A stretch of DNA of 64,000 nt from Paludibacteraceae bacterium (lineage in GTDB: Bacteria > Bacteroidota > Bacteroidia > Bacteroidales > Paludibacteraceae), in contig JAKSNP010000001.1 of assembly GCA_024399655.1 (NCBI GenBank), positions 1 to 64,000 on the forward strand, written 5' to 3'. Under the pieces are notes generated by a model. It was not told where the DNA came from, made no database searches, and saw nothing but the letters and a program-made list of their open reading frames with translations. Below, piece after piece: positions 8,555 to 15,377 of the stretch. Every line of letters starts with the position of its first letter. Positions within the stretch are counted from its first letter, which is position 1. The position numbers and the translations under genes are program-made.

Positions 8555-9775
8555 TCATTCAATCGGTTTTCCTGTCAGTTCCCATCCCGTAATTGTGGAG
8601 ACATAGGGGATAAGAGTATGTGCGAGTTTTCGATGTGCGTTGTAGTTGGGATGACGATCAGCCCCAAGATCCGTTTCGTTCATCTGCCAAACGGCTTCGG
8701 AATTGGCGAAATAACACACATCAGTCATTCCGGATTCCTCAACCACCCTACGGACATAGTCAGATAAAGCAGGCAACGGTTTGGTGACACAAAGGATAGG
8801 ATAATCCGCTCCATAATTGGCTTTTATCTGAAGCAACAAGTCCCAATAGCCTTTTTTGAATTCCTCGAAATCAGGTGTCACGCCACATGAAAAATCGTTT
8901 CCGCCCAACATAATAACCGTAAGCGAGGGATGAATATCATGTTCAGCAGCCACCCAAGGATATAGCACAGAATCCATATCAAAAGTCATACGATACCTTA
9001 GAGGCATTGTCCATCCGGGAAACTTGGAATTATAGTTGCGAATGACTCCCATTCCAGAGTGTGCCAAAGTAATATAATCCGCATCGAAATATCGAGCAAG
9101 AATAGCGGCATAGGTTTTGGAGGGGTTCTGTGTTTCCGGGGTAAAATGGTCTGCAGGTCCGCAATTTTCGATACCATATCCGGTGGAATAACTATCACCT
9201 ATAAATTCGATCAATCTCGTTTTATCGGGTTGTAGCGGCAATAGCAAACCATCAACAGCTATAAGACCAATATGGAATATTCCGTGTTCCGCTTCGGTAC
9301 GTTTCTGAATGATTACCTGATGACACGCAGATGCCGAACAAGTCTTATATGCAGACGACTCAAACAAATCAGGAACCGATTCTTGATCATTATAAACTCT
9401 TCCATCGAAAATCAACAAGCAATCCTGTTCAGCCAATCTGATAATAGTATCGGGTTGAGCATCCATCGATGAATCAAACCAAATATTATACCAATTGTAT
9501 TGCGGTTCCGTATCGAGCATACATCCCAAGCGCAATGAAAGAGCTTTTCCTTGATAGGCCAATTGGATATAACTGCCCCCCCAATCCATTCGAACATACC
9601 CAGAAGCATCGTATCCGTATTTTTTCGGTTCAGCCTCGCTGCGTCCTACAACTTTCATCAAGCCCAACCGCATTGCCGATTCAGCGTAATAGAAATGCCA
9701 TCCGCTTTCAGGGATACGCGCAAAAGCCGTAAACGAGACAGCAAGTGCCAGTACTATGAAGAAAAATCGACGCAT
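8555..9775 (-). CDS. Secreted SGNH carbohydrate esterase, CE2-like
   Basis: 406 residues with a signal peptide (residues 1-19, ending AFA). The N-terminal half (about 25-180) looks like the beta-sandwich domain that precedes the esterase in CE2 acetyl-xylan/acetyl-glucan esterases. The C-terminal half is an SGNH hydrolase: nucleophile S195 in FIGDSYSTGYG, HSGMGV for the Gly block, LGGNDF near residue 300, and D373-x-H375 in DRHPNYNAH. It probably removes acetyl groups from plant or host glycans in the periplasm or outside the cell. No polysaccharide-utilisation genes adjoin it. Substrate not determinable from sequence. Confidence 0.85.
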   Translation of the reverse strand: MRRFFFIVLALAVSFTAFARIPESGWHFYYAESAMRLGLMKVVGRSEAEPKKYGYDASGYVRMDWGGSYIQLAYQGKALSLRLGCMLDTEPQYNWYNIWFDSSMDAQPDTIIRLAEQDCLLIFDGRVYNDQESVPDLFESSAYKTCSASACHQVIIQKRTEAEHGIFHIGLIAVDGLLLPLQPDKTRLIEFIGDSYSTGYGIENCGPADHFTPETQNPSKTYAAILARYFDADYITLAHSGMGVIRNYNSKFPGWTMPLRYRMTFDMDSVLYPWVAAEHDIHPSLTVIMLGGNDFSCGVTPDFEEFKKGYWDLLLQIKANYGADYPILCVTKPLPALSDYVRRVVEESGMTDVCYFANSEAVWQMNETDLGADRHPNYNAHRKLAHTLIPYVSTITGWELTGKPIE

Positions 9776-9872
9776 TCAGGACGGAATAAATAAATTTGAT
9801 ATACTCTTTTGGATTGCAAAGGGATTACAACGTATAATCTTTTATTCAGATAGCCGGTCGGTATCCCTTATA

Positions 9873-11036
9873 TTATTCAAAAGCTCCCATTTGAAGCATA
9901 GCCACTTCTTTCGGCGTGAGGAAGCGATAGTGTCCGCGTGGAACATTCTTTTTGGTAAGTCCAGCGAAGCTAACACGATCAAGTGCCGTAACGCGGTAGC
10001 CGACCTGTTCAAACATACGACGAACCACACGGTTTTGTCCCGAATGGATTTCCAAACCGATATGCATACGGTCACCTTTGGGGAACTCAAGCGCATCGGG
10101 AATGATTTTCTCGCCATCGAGTGTAACGCCAGTGCGCAAGATTATCTCATCGGCTTCATCCAAGTCGCGATCAATAGTGGCAGCATATATTTTTTTCTTA
10201 CCGAATTTCGGATGAGTAAGTTTAGCAGCGAGGTCGCCATCATTAGTCAGGAGCAGCACTCCTGTGGTATTACGGTCGAGACGGCCGACAGGATAAATGC
10301 GTTCCGCACAAGCATTTTTCACAATATCCAAGACCGTACGACGTTCCTCGGGATCATCGTTAGTTGTAACCGTATTTTTCGGTTTATTGAGCAGTATATA
10401 CACTTTTTTCTCACGATGTACCGGTTGGTCGTGGAACATCACGCGATCAGTAGGCAGCACTTTAGCTCCCAAGCTATCGACCACTTCACCATTAACCGTG
10501 ATTACTCCAGCCTGAATAAAGTCATCAGCCTCCCGGCGCGAGCATATACCGGCATTTGCAAGGAATTTGTTAAGTCGTATCGGTTTAGTGGGATCTTCAT
10601 AGCGTTCGCGATAATTTTGGCGTTTGCGCTCGGAATAGACCTGTTCGTTGCGTTGAGGACGAGTTCTAAAAGAACGCGTTTGGCTATCACCTTGTGCCTG
10701 TGCTGCCGAAAAGCCTCGATCAGCGGGACGGGCATTGAAAGCGGGTCGTCCTTGCTGCTGCGCATTGAAAGCAGGCCGTTGTGAGAACGACCGACGTTCT
10801 TCGTTGAACGATCTCGAAGCATGTTGCGCAGGGCGATTGCCTGCATAAGTGTGATGAGCATTATGCTCTACACGTTCGTAACGAGCGGGACGGGCTGTCT
10901 CAGCCGAATCCATATCCGTTGAAGTACGCTGGAAGCGTTGACGGGGGCGACGATTTTCTCCGTTACCACCTTGATTTGCATTGAAGCGCGGGCGCACGCG
11001 AGCACCCTCAGAAGAAAAATTCTTTTTCTCGAACAT
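9873..11036 (-). CDS. rluB: 23S rRNA pseudouridine synthase, RluB/RluE type, with long disordered N-tail
   Basis: Residues about 150-387 form a standard RsuA/RluB-type synthase: S4 RNA-binding domain (IRLNKFLANAGICSRREADDFI, in part 153-175) and catalytic D254 in GRLDRNTTG, followed by the HPKFGKKKIYAATID block. It isomerises a uridine in large-subunit rRNA. The first ~145 residues are unlike the catalytic part: rich in Arg, Gln, Asn and Ala, with RPAFNA-type repeats and no predicted fold; such basic tails are common on Bacteroidota homologues and probably bind RNA. It lies 80 bases behind rpmF, so this is a ribosome-linked group. RluB versus RluE specificity is uncertain. Confidence 0.88.
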   Translation of the reverse strand: MFEKKNFSSEGARVRPRFNANQGGNGENRRPRQRFQRTSTDMDSAETARPARYERVEHNAHHTYAGNRPAQHASRSFNEERRSFSQRPAFNAQQQGRPAFNARPADRGFSAAQAQGDSQTRSFRTRPQRNEQVYSERKRQNYRERYEDPTKPIRLNKFLANAGICSRREADDFIQAGVITVNGEVVDSLGAKVLPTDRVMFHDQPVHREKKVYILLNKPKNTVTTNDDPEERRTVLDIVKNACAERIYPVGRLDRNTTGVLLLTNDGDLAAKLTHPKFGKKKIYAATIDRDLDEADEIILRTGVTLDGEKIIPDALEFPKGDRMHIGLEIHSGQNRVVRRMFEQVGYRVTALDRVSFAGLTKKNVPRGHYRFLTPKEVAMLQMGAFE

Positions 11037-11116
11037 AAAGTTAGAATTTTAATTAACAAACATTTAGCTCTAAGTTCACACTCGGAGCTAAACGTTTTAC
11101 CATATCGCCATTACGA

Positions 11117-11302
11117 TTAAGCTTCAGCAGCTTTTTCGATAGCCAGTTTACCACGATAATAGCCGCAGCTGGGGCATACAGTGTGGTAGATGTAGTGAGC
11201 GCCGCAGTTAGGGCAAATAGCCAAAGCGGGCATTTTAGCCACGTCATGAGTACGGCGTTTAGCTTGTCTGGTGTGCGATTGTCTACGTTTAGGATGTGCC
11301 AT
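11117..11302 (-). CDS. rpmF: 50S ribosomal protein L32
   Basis: 61 residues with the L32 start MAHPKRRQSHTRQAKRRTH and two Cys pairs (CPNC and CPSC) that form the zinc site of the zinc-binding L32 type. Part of the large ribosomal subunit. It follows the DUF177 gene by 32 bases, the conserved yceD-rpmF order. Confidence 0.97.
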   Translation of the reverse strand: MAHPKRRQSHTRQAKRRTHDVAKMPALAICPNCGAHYIYHTVCPSCGYYRGKLAIEKAAEA

Positions 11303-11334
11303 AGTATTTTATTTTTAAATTAGTTTATAATTAA

Positions 11335-11766
11335 TTATAGTATTTCGGGCTCTTCCGCAGTACAGCAAAGGTGGTTTTGGAGAAGTGCAGCCATTTGGGG
11401 GTTGCAACCGCCTTCTTGGTGACTGTGCACCAACGGAAGATTAATTACTATCAGTTCATAAGCCAGCCAATTGAGATTGACGGAGTGCTCTTCCTCCTCG
11501 CTATCAAACCGATCGTTCGCATTGACTTCGATATCCATACTATCCAGGCAACGGTCGCAAGTGACTTGTACCACTCCATTGACCTGCATATCCAAGGAAT
11601 AATCGGAATTGCGGAGGTCCAATACTGCTTTAACCGCAACATTTCCTCCCAGGAGTTCCGTTTTCTCAATAGCTGTAAAATAATCGTTATTCAACCGGAA
11701 ATCAAAGGAATACTTACCTATTTCCAGTTTGTCCAAATCGATAATATGCTCTTGCGTTGTATCCAT
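11335..11766 (-). CDS. DUF177 (YceD) family protein
   Basis: 143 residues with the DUF177 core CDRCLD at about residues 71-76 and a C-terminal CNPQM segment. YceD-family proteins are encoded next to rpmF in most bacteria and are linked to 23S rRNA maturation or accumulation. The neighbouring rpmF and rluB fit that role. First gene of its unit, with a promoter 63 bases upstream. Confidence 0.9.
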   Translation of the reverse strand: MDTTQEHIIDLDKLEIGKYSFDFRLNNDYFTAIEKTELLGGNVAVKAVLDLRNSDYSLDMQVNGVVQVTCDRCLDSMDIEVNANDRFDSEEEEHSVNLNWLAYELIVINLPLVHSHQEGGCNPQMAALLQNHLCCTAEEPEIL

Positions 11767-11829
11767 TAAAAATGAATGTATGCGGTTATGATTTTCGTAT
11801 CACATGGCTCGTTTCAACGAAAAAGCCTG

Positions 11830-11861
11830 CAAAATTACTACTTTTTTATGAATTGACCAAA
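11830..11861 (-). promoter_or_regulatory. Promoter for DUF177-rpmF
   Basis: Minus strand: TTTG (11861-11858), 20 bases, TAATTTTG (11837-11830). The spacer ends ATAAAAAAGTAG, resembling other promoters of this window. Confidence 0.78.
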
Positions 11862-11954
11862 TTTTTTTCCACTTTTTCGCACATATCAAGTTGATTTATG
11901 CCATTACGCATAGTTTCAACAAGAATAATCAGCCCATTTTTGAGCGTTTTTACG

Positions 11955-12009
11955 ATGCGACGAGTGTCGGCCGACTGTCGGTCGAGTATCGAGAGAATGT
12001 CGGCTCGCT
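11955..12009. repeat. 11-bp-period tandem repeat, family II (site B)
   Basis: Five 11-bp units start at 11955, 11966, 11977, 11988 and 11999: ATGCGACGAGT, GTCGGCCGACT, GTCGGTCGAGT, ATCGAGAGAAT and GTCGGCTCGCT. They lie between the DUF177 promoter and the stop codon of the rhodanese gene, whose last bases the array touches. The same family occurs at 46189-46232. Confidence 0.8.
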
Positions 12010-12685
12010 AATCCAATTGATTGGTAATGCGACATCGATACATTACCTCAAGCGAATTTTTGTTATAACAATAAAAAATAGCGACCACTCCAGGAAGACT
12101 AATATCCAGTTCGACCGTAGCATAGTCGGTGGTCAGGAACTTGAGCCGCAATTCTCCGTTATGTTCATCCGCTTTTATAATATCTGACGGATGAAGGGTA
12201 AGATACCTACTGGTAGGAGCCACCATGTGAAGATATTCTTTGCTCAAATTGAAATGACCTGTTCCATTGGAGCCGATATCGATATAATAGACAATGGTGT
12301 CACAAAATTGGAATGTAGCGAACTCGGAATCCAACCAAGCATCAAAGCCGCCATCCAATTGAACCACATTATACCCCAAATCCTTCAACACCGCCACAGC
12401 GGTTTCGCTATTGCTATCATTCTGCTGAGCATAGACAGCAATCGTGAATTTACGTTTATTGACATGACCGATGCGATATCCAAAATCAGGCAGGCTGGCA
12501 TCAATATTGGCGGCATTGGGAATATGCTGTCGGATATAATCATGGAGAGGACGCACATCCAACAGGTAGATGCGCCGATTCTTGATTGTGTCACGGAACT
12601 GCTCTGCGGAAAGCATCCGACAGTTTCCCGCATAACTTGAGCCTAATGCGCAGGACAAAGCTAAAAAAAGAAATAAACGTTTCAT
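12008..12685 (-). CDS. Exported rhodanese-like protein without active-site Cys (copy 1)
   Basis: 225 residues: signal peptide (MKRLFLFLALSCALGSSYA), then a rhodanese domain (about 25-115) with LLDVRPLHDYIRQHIPNAANID and LGYNVVQLDGGFDAWL, then an unclassified C-terminal beta-rich domain of about 100 residues. Where active rhodaneses have a Cys (VYCxxGxRS), this protein reads VYAQQNDSNSE, so no persulfide can form there. It is a paralogue of the next gene upstream; the C-terminal halves share the G-G-F ... L-PS ... NG-L-L pattern. A periplasmic binding or regulatory role is inferred. The ATG at 12685 was preferred over the one two codons earlier. Confidence 0.72.
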   Translation of the reverse strand: MKRLFLFLALSCALGSSYAGNCRMLSAEQFRDTIKNRRIYLLDVRPLHDYIRQHIPNAANIDASLPDFGYRIGHVNKRKFTIAVYAQQNDSNSETAVAVLKDLGYNVVQLDGGFDAWLDSEFATFQFCDTIVYYIDIGSNGTGHFNLSKEYLHMVAPTSRYLTLHPSDIIKADEHNGELRLKFLTTDYATVELDISLPGVVAIFYCYNKNSLEVMYRCRITNQLD

Positions 12686-12807
12686 AAGCATTTAGATTAA
12701 GTTGAACAGTATGAGCAAACAAATGCCAATAATAACAATTTACGTATCACACACACCACACACTATTATATATATGTGACATGAAGAATGAACTATATTG
12801 CGAATAG

Positions 12808-13605
12808 TCAATCGTTATCGCAAGCGGACACATTTTCCTCGGTTTGTTGCGGTTCGACCGATACTTTTTCCGAAAGCGGGACAAAAGGAGTTGCAGCCAC
12901 AATGCGACAATACCAGACGGTAGACTTCTCGGTTATAGAATTGCGAATTCCGATGGAAAAAGTATCGTTGAAATCAGAGGAAATCGTAAGAATCTGTTTC
13001 CCGTCAAGCGAACCATCAGGGGAAGTATAGACTAAAGAAAGGATTCCGTTTTGTTCTGTAGCCGAAGTCAATTCGGACGGCCTCAGCACGAAATAGTCGT
13101 TAGAGGATTGGAGAGATAGTTGCACAAAACCTTGACGGAACGAAAATTTGCCCTGTCCGACAATAGTTTGAGGCTTAGAACCATCGATGGATACTTGGAA
13201 AATCTCAAGTTCGTATACCAAATCCATATCCTTTGTATAAACCCGATATCCAGCCGTTTTCCATGCATTGAGTCCTCCTTCCAATTCCACCACACGATAC
13301 CCCCATTGCGCCAATTGAGAGGCAACAGAGTTGCTATTTTTGCCTTTGAGGGAATAAACCGCCACGGTTGCTTTATGATTGAGCAGTTTTGCCCTTTGTT
13401 CGAAATCACGACTGCGAGCGTCAATATTTTGAGCACCCGGAATGTGCGAAGCCACATAGTCCTTAGCCGATCGGATATCCAACACCACCACATTTTTTCC
13501 CTGCAACAGGGAATAGAACTGATCCGCATTGAATATGCGATATTTAGCCGCCGAAAGCGAAAAAGCGAGCAACAGAAGGAAACTTAAACTGTATATTTTT
13601 CTCAT
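12808..13605 (-). CDS. Exported rhodanese-like protein without active-site Cys (copy 2)
   Basis: 265 residues from the Met that opens the signal peptide (MRKIYSLSFLLLLAFSLSAA); the frame is open nine codons further upstream. The rhodanese domain has VVLDIRSAKDYVASHIPGAQNID and WGYRVVELEGGLNAWK, but the catalytic-loop Cys is replaced (VYSLKGKNSNS). The C-terminal domain matches that of copy 1, which lies 122 bases downstream, and ends in a short low-complexity tail. The pair looks like a tandem duplication followed by divergence. Function unknown. Confidence 0.72.
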   Translation of the reverse strand: MRKIYSLSFLLLLAFSLSAAKYRIFNADQFYSLLQGKNVVVLDIRSAKDYVASHIPGAQNIDARSRDFEQRAKLLNHKATVAVYSLKGKNSNSVASQLAQWGYRVVELEGGLNAWKTAGYRVYTKDMDLVYELEIFQVSIDGSKPQTIVGQGKFSFRQGFVQLSLQSSNDYFVLRPSELTSATEQNGILSLVYTSPDGSLDGKQILTISSDFNDTFSIGIRNSITEKSTVWYCRIVAATPFVPLSEKVSVEPQQTEENVSACDND

Positions 13606-13684
13606 AGCAAGAAAGGATTTAACAAAAGACAATATCTTAAAAATCGTATATTTTACCGAGGCAAATTGAGGTTAACTGAAACAA

Positions 13685-13739
13685 GCCTGACAGTAGCCTA
13701 ACCCTTGCCTAACCCTTGCTAGCGCCTAAAGTGTTACTT
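13685..13739. repeat. 11-bp-period tandem repeat, family I (site C)
   Basis: Units begin at 13685, 13696, 13707, 13718 and 13729: GCCTGACAGTA, two identical GCCTAACCCTT, GCTAGCGCCTA and AAGTGTTACTT. It lies 80 bases upstream of the second rhodanese gene and behind pheS. The CTAACCCTT core is shared with site A. Confidence 0.8.
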
Positions 13740-13796
13740 GAGGCAGATTTCAAACAAGTCAATCTTAAAAAACGACCGTTTTCAGCGGACATTTTT

Positions 13797-13835
13797 CCTT
13801 TAGCAGACTGACCTCATAGCAATATCCGCTAAAGG
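13797..13835 (-). other. Inverted repeat behind pheS
   Basis: CCTTTAGC (13797-13804) pairs with GCTAAAGG (13828-13835) across 23 bases, just after the pheS stop. No U run follows on the pheS strand, so this is not a typical intrinsic terminator. Confidence 0.4.
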
Positions 13836-13844
13836 AGAAAAAAG

Positions 13845-14888
13845 CTAACAACTCTCGAATTGCGAAAGGAAACGCACATCGTTTTCAGAGAAAAGGCGTA
13901 AGTCCTTTACACGATATTTAAGGTTGGTAATACGCTCGACACCCATACCGAATGCATAACCGGAATAGACTTTCGAGTCAATACCGCAAGCTTCCAAGAC
14001 GTTAGGATCAACCATTCCGCAGCCCAGGATTTCCACCCATCCGGTACCTTTGCAAAAAGCACATCCTTTACCGCCGCAAAGGTCGCAACTGATATCCATT
14101 TCAGCGCTCGGTTCCGTAAAGGGGAAATAAGACGGGCGAAGACGGATTTTAGTATCAGCTCCAAACATTTCTTTGGCAAAATAAAGCAATGTCTGACGTA
14201 AGTCAGCAAAGCTGACATTCTTGTCAATATACAATCCTTCCACCTGATGGAAGAAGCAATGTGCTCGTGCAGAAATAGCTTCGTTACGATAAACACGGCC
14301 GGGACATAGCACACGAATCGGAGGCTGTTGCGAAAGCATGATACGCGTTTGAACGCTAGAGGTATGCGTACGCAAAAGTATATCAGTAGGTTTCTGCACG
14401 CCTTCTTCCTTTTCAATGAAAAAAGTATCCTGCATATCGCGGGCCGGATGCTCAGGTGCGAAGTTGAGCAAAGAGAACACGTGACGGTCATCTTCCACCT
14501 CCGGTCCGTCAGCCACGGTAAATCCTATACGCGAGAATATATCCACGATTTCTTCACGTACAAGGCTGAGGGGGTGTCGTGAGCCCATTTCCACGCTATC
14601 AGGAGTACGAGTAAGATCCGTTTTTTCCTGAACCGCTTCATTTTTTTCTGCCAATTGCGTTTTCAAATCGTTAAAACGGGCTTCTATAGTCTGGCGGAGT
14701 GCATTAACAGTCTGTCCCCATTGGGCCTTCTCCTCTTTCGGAAGCGCCTTAAATTCGTCCATCAGTTCTCCCATTTCACCTTTTTTGGACATAAACTTCA
14801 GACGGAGGGTTTCCAGTTCCTGCTGATTGGCAGCATTCATTTTTTCAACCTGCGCTTGCAGGGATTCAACACGATCTTTTATATTCAT
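13845..14888 (-). CDS. pheS: Phenylalanine-tRNA ligase alpha subunit
   Basis: Catalytic subunit of the alpha2-beta2 enzyme that charges tRNA-Phe. 347 residues: an N-terminal coiled coil (about 1-90) that contacts tRNA, then the class II core with motif 2 CPGRVYRNEAISARAHCFFHQVEGL, RPSYFPFTEPSAEMD and the motif 3 segment GYAFGMGVERI. The frame is open 19 codons upstream into the promoter; the ATG at 14886-14888 begins the normal MNIKDRVESL start. The beta-subunit gene is not adjacent: pheT lies about 17 kb away on the other strand. Confidence 0.96.
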   Translation of the reverse strand: MNIKDRVESLQAQVEKMNAANQQELETLRLKFMSKKGEMGELMDEFKALPKEEKAQWGQTVNALRQTIEARFNDLKTQLAEKNEAVQEKTDLTRTPDSVEMGSRHPLSLVREEIVDIFSRIGFTVADGPEVEDDRHVFSLLNFAPEHPARDMQDTFFIEKEEGVQKPTDILLRTHTSSVQTRIMLSQQPPIRVLCPGRVYRNEAISARAHCFFHQVEGLYIDKNVSFADLRQTLLYFAKEMFGADTKIRLRPSYFPFTEPSAEMDISCDLCGGKGCAFCKGTGWVEILGCGMVDPNVLEACGIDSKVYSGYAFGMGVERITNLKYRVKDLRLFSENDVRFLSQFESC

Positions 14889-14934
14889 AGACACAATATT
14901 AATCAAAATTTTGTACAAAATTCGAATTTGGGTG

Positions 14935-14966
14935 CAAAGATACATTTTTTTTGCGACATAGGCAAA
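14935..14966 (-). promoter_or_regulatory. Promoter for pheS
   Basis: Minus strand: TTTG (14966-14963), 20 bases, TATCTTTG (14942-14935), 46 bases before the pheS ATG. Confidence 0.75.
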
Positions 14967-15329
14967 TTTTTTGAATATTTTTTCAAAGAAAAATTAAAAG
15001 GTATATTTTCATCACAAAATGTAGCCAGCACGCCCATACTGCCATTGAAACACAGAAAATCAGGCGTTTCATCAGGATGAAAACGCACGAATCCAAGAAA
15101 AAGTCATAAAATCGGTCAAAACACCTCATTTTCATCATACCTCAAGCATCAGGAAGCGGTTATTCAAGTCACTTCATTCACAAAGAAATTATAACAGTAA
15201 GACAATCAACAACATACAGTAACACTCGAGAATAAGAATTATTCCAAACCAGCAGAAACCAAAGCGGCATAAAACGCCAGCAATGGCAAGTATAAATTCC
15301 TGAGTTCATCGAAAAAAAGTGTTTGAAAA

Positions 15330-15361
15330 TTTGTACATATCAGAAAAAAGCAGTAATTTTG
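15330..15361 (+). promoter_or_regulatory. Promoter of the lptD-porU-porV run
   Basis: TTTG at 15330-15333, 20 bases, TAATTTTG at 15354-15361, only 16 bases before the lptD ATG. The spacer has CATATCAGAAAAAAGCAG, shared with the fbp and TlpA-gene promoters. Confidence 0.8.
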
Positions 15362-15377
15362 CACGCTATTTTGTAAT

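Larger units (their letters stand above)
14889..15377. other. Divergent intergenic region pheS/lptD
   Basis: 489 bases holding the pheS promoter at one end and the lptD promoter at the other. Between about 14970 and 15325 nothing recognisable was seen: no repeat, hairpin or coding frame with a family signature. Confidence 0.6.

Noticed and set aside
12008..13605. Active thiosulfate sulfurtransferases
   Set aside because: The catalytic Cys is absent from both copies, so sulfurtransferase activity is not supported.
13797..13835. Intrinsic terminator for pheS
   Set aside because: The stem is only 8 bp with a 23-base loop and is followed by A, not U, on the pheS strand; kept only as an inverted repeat.
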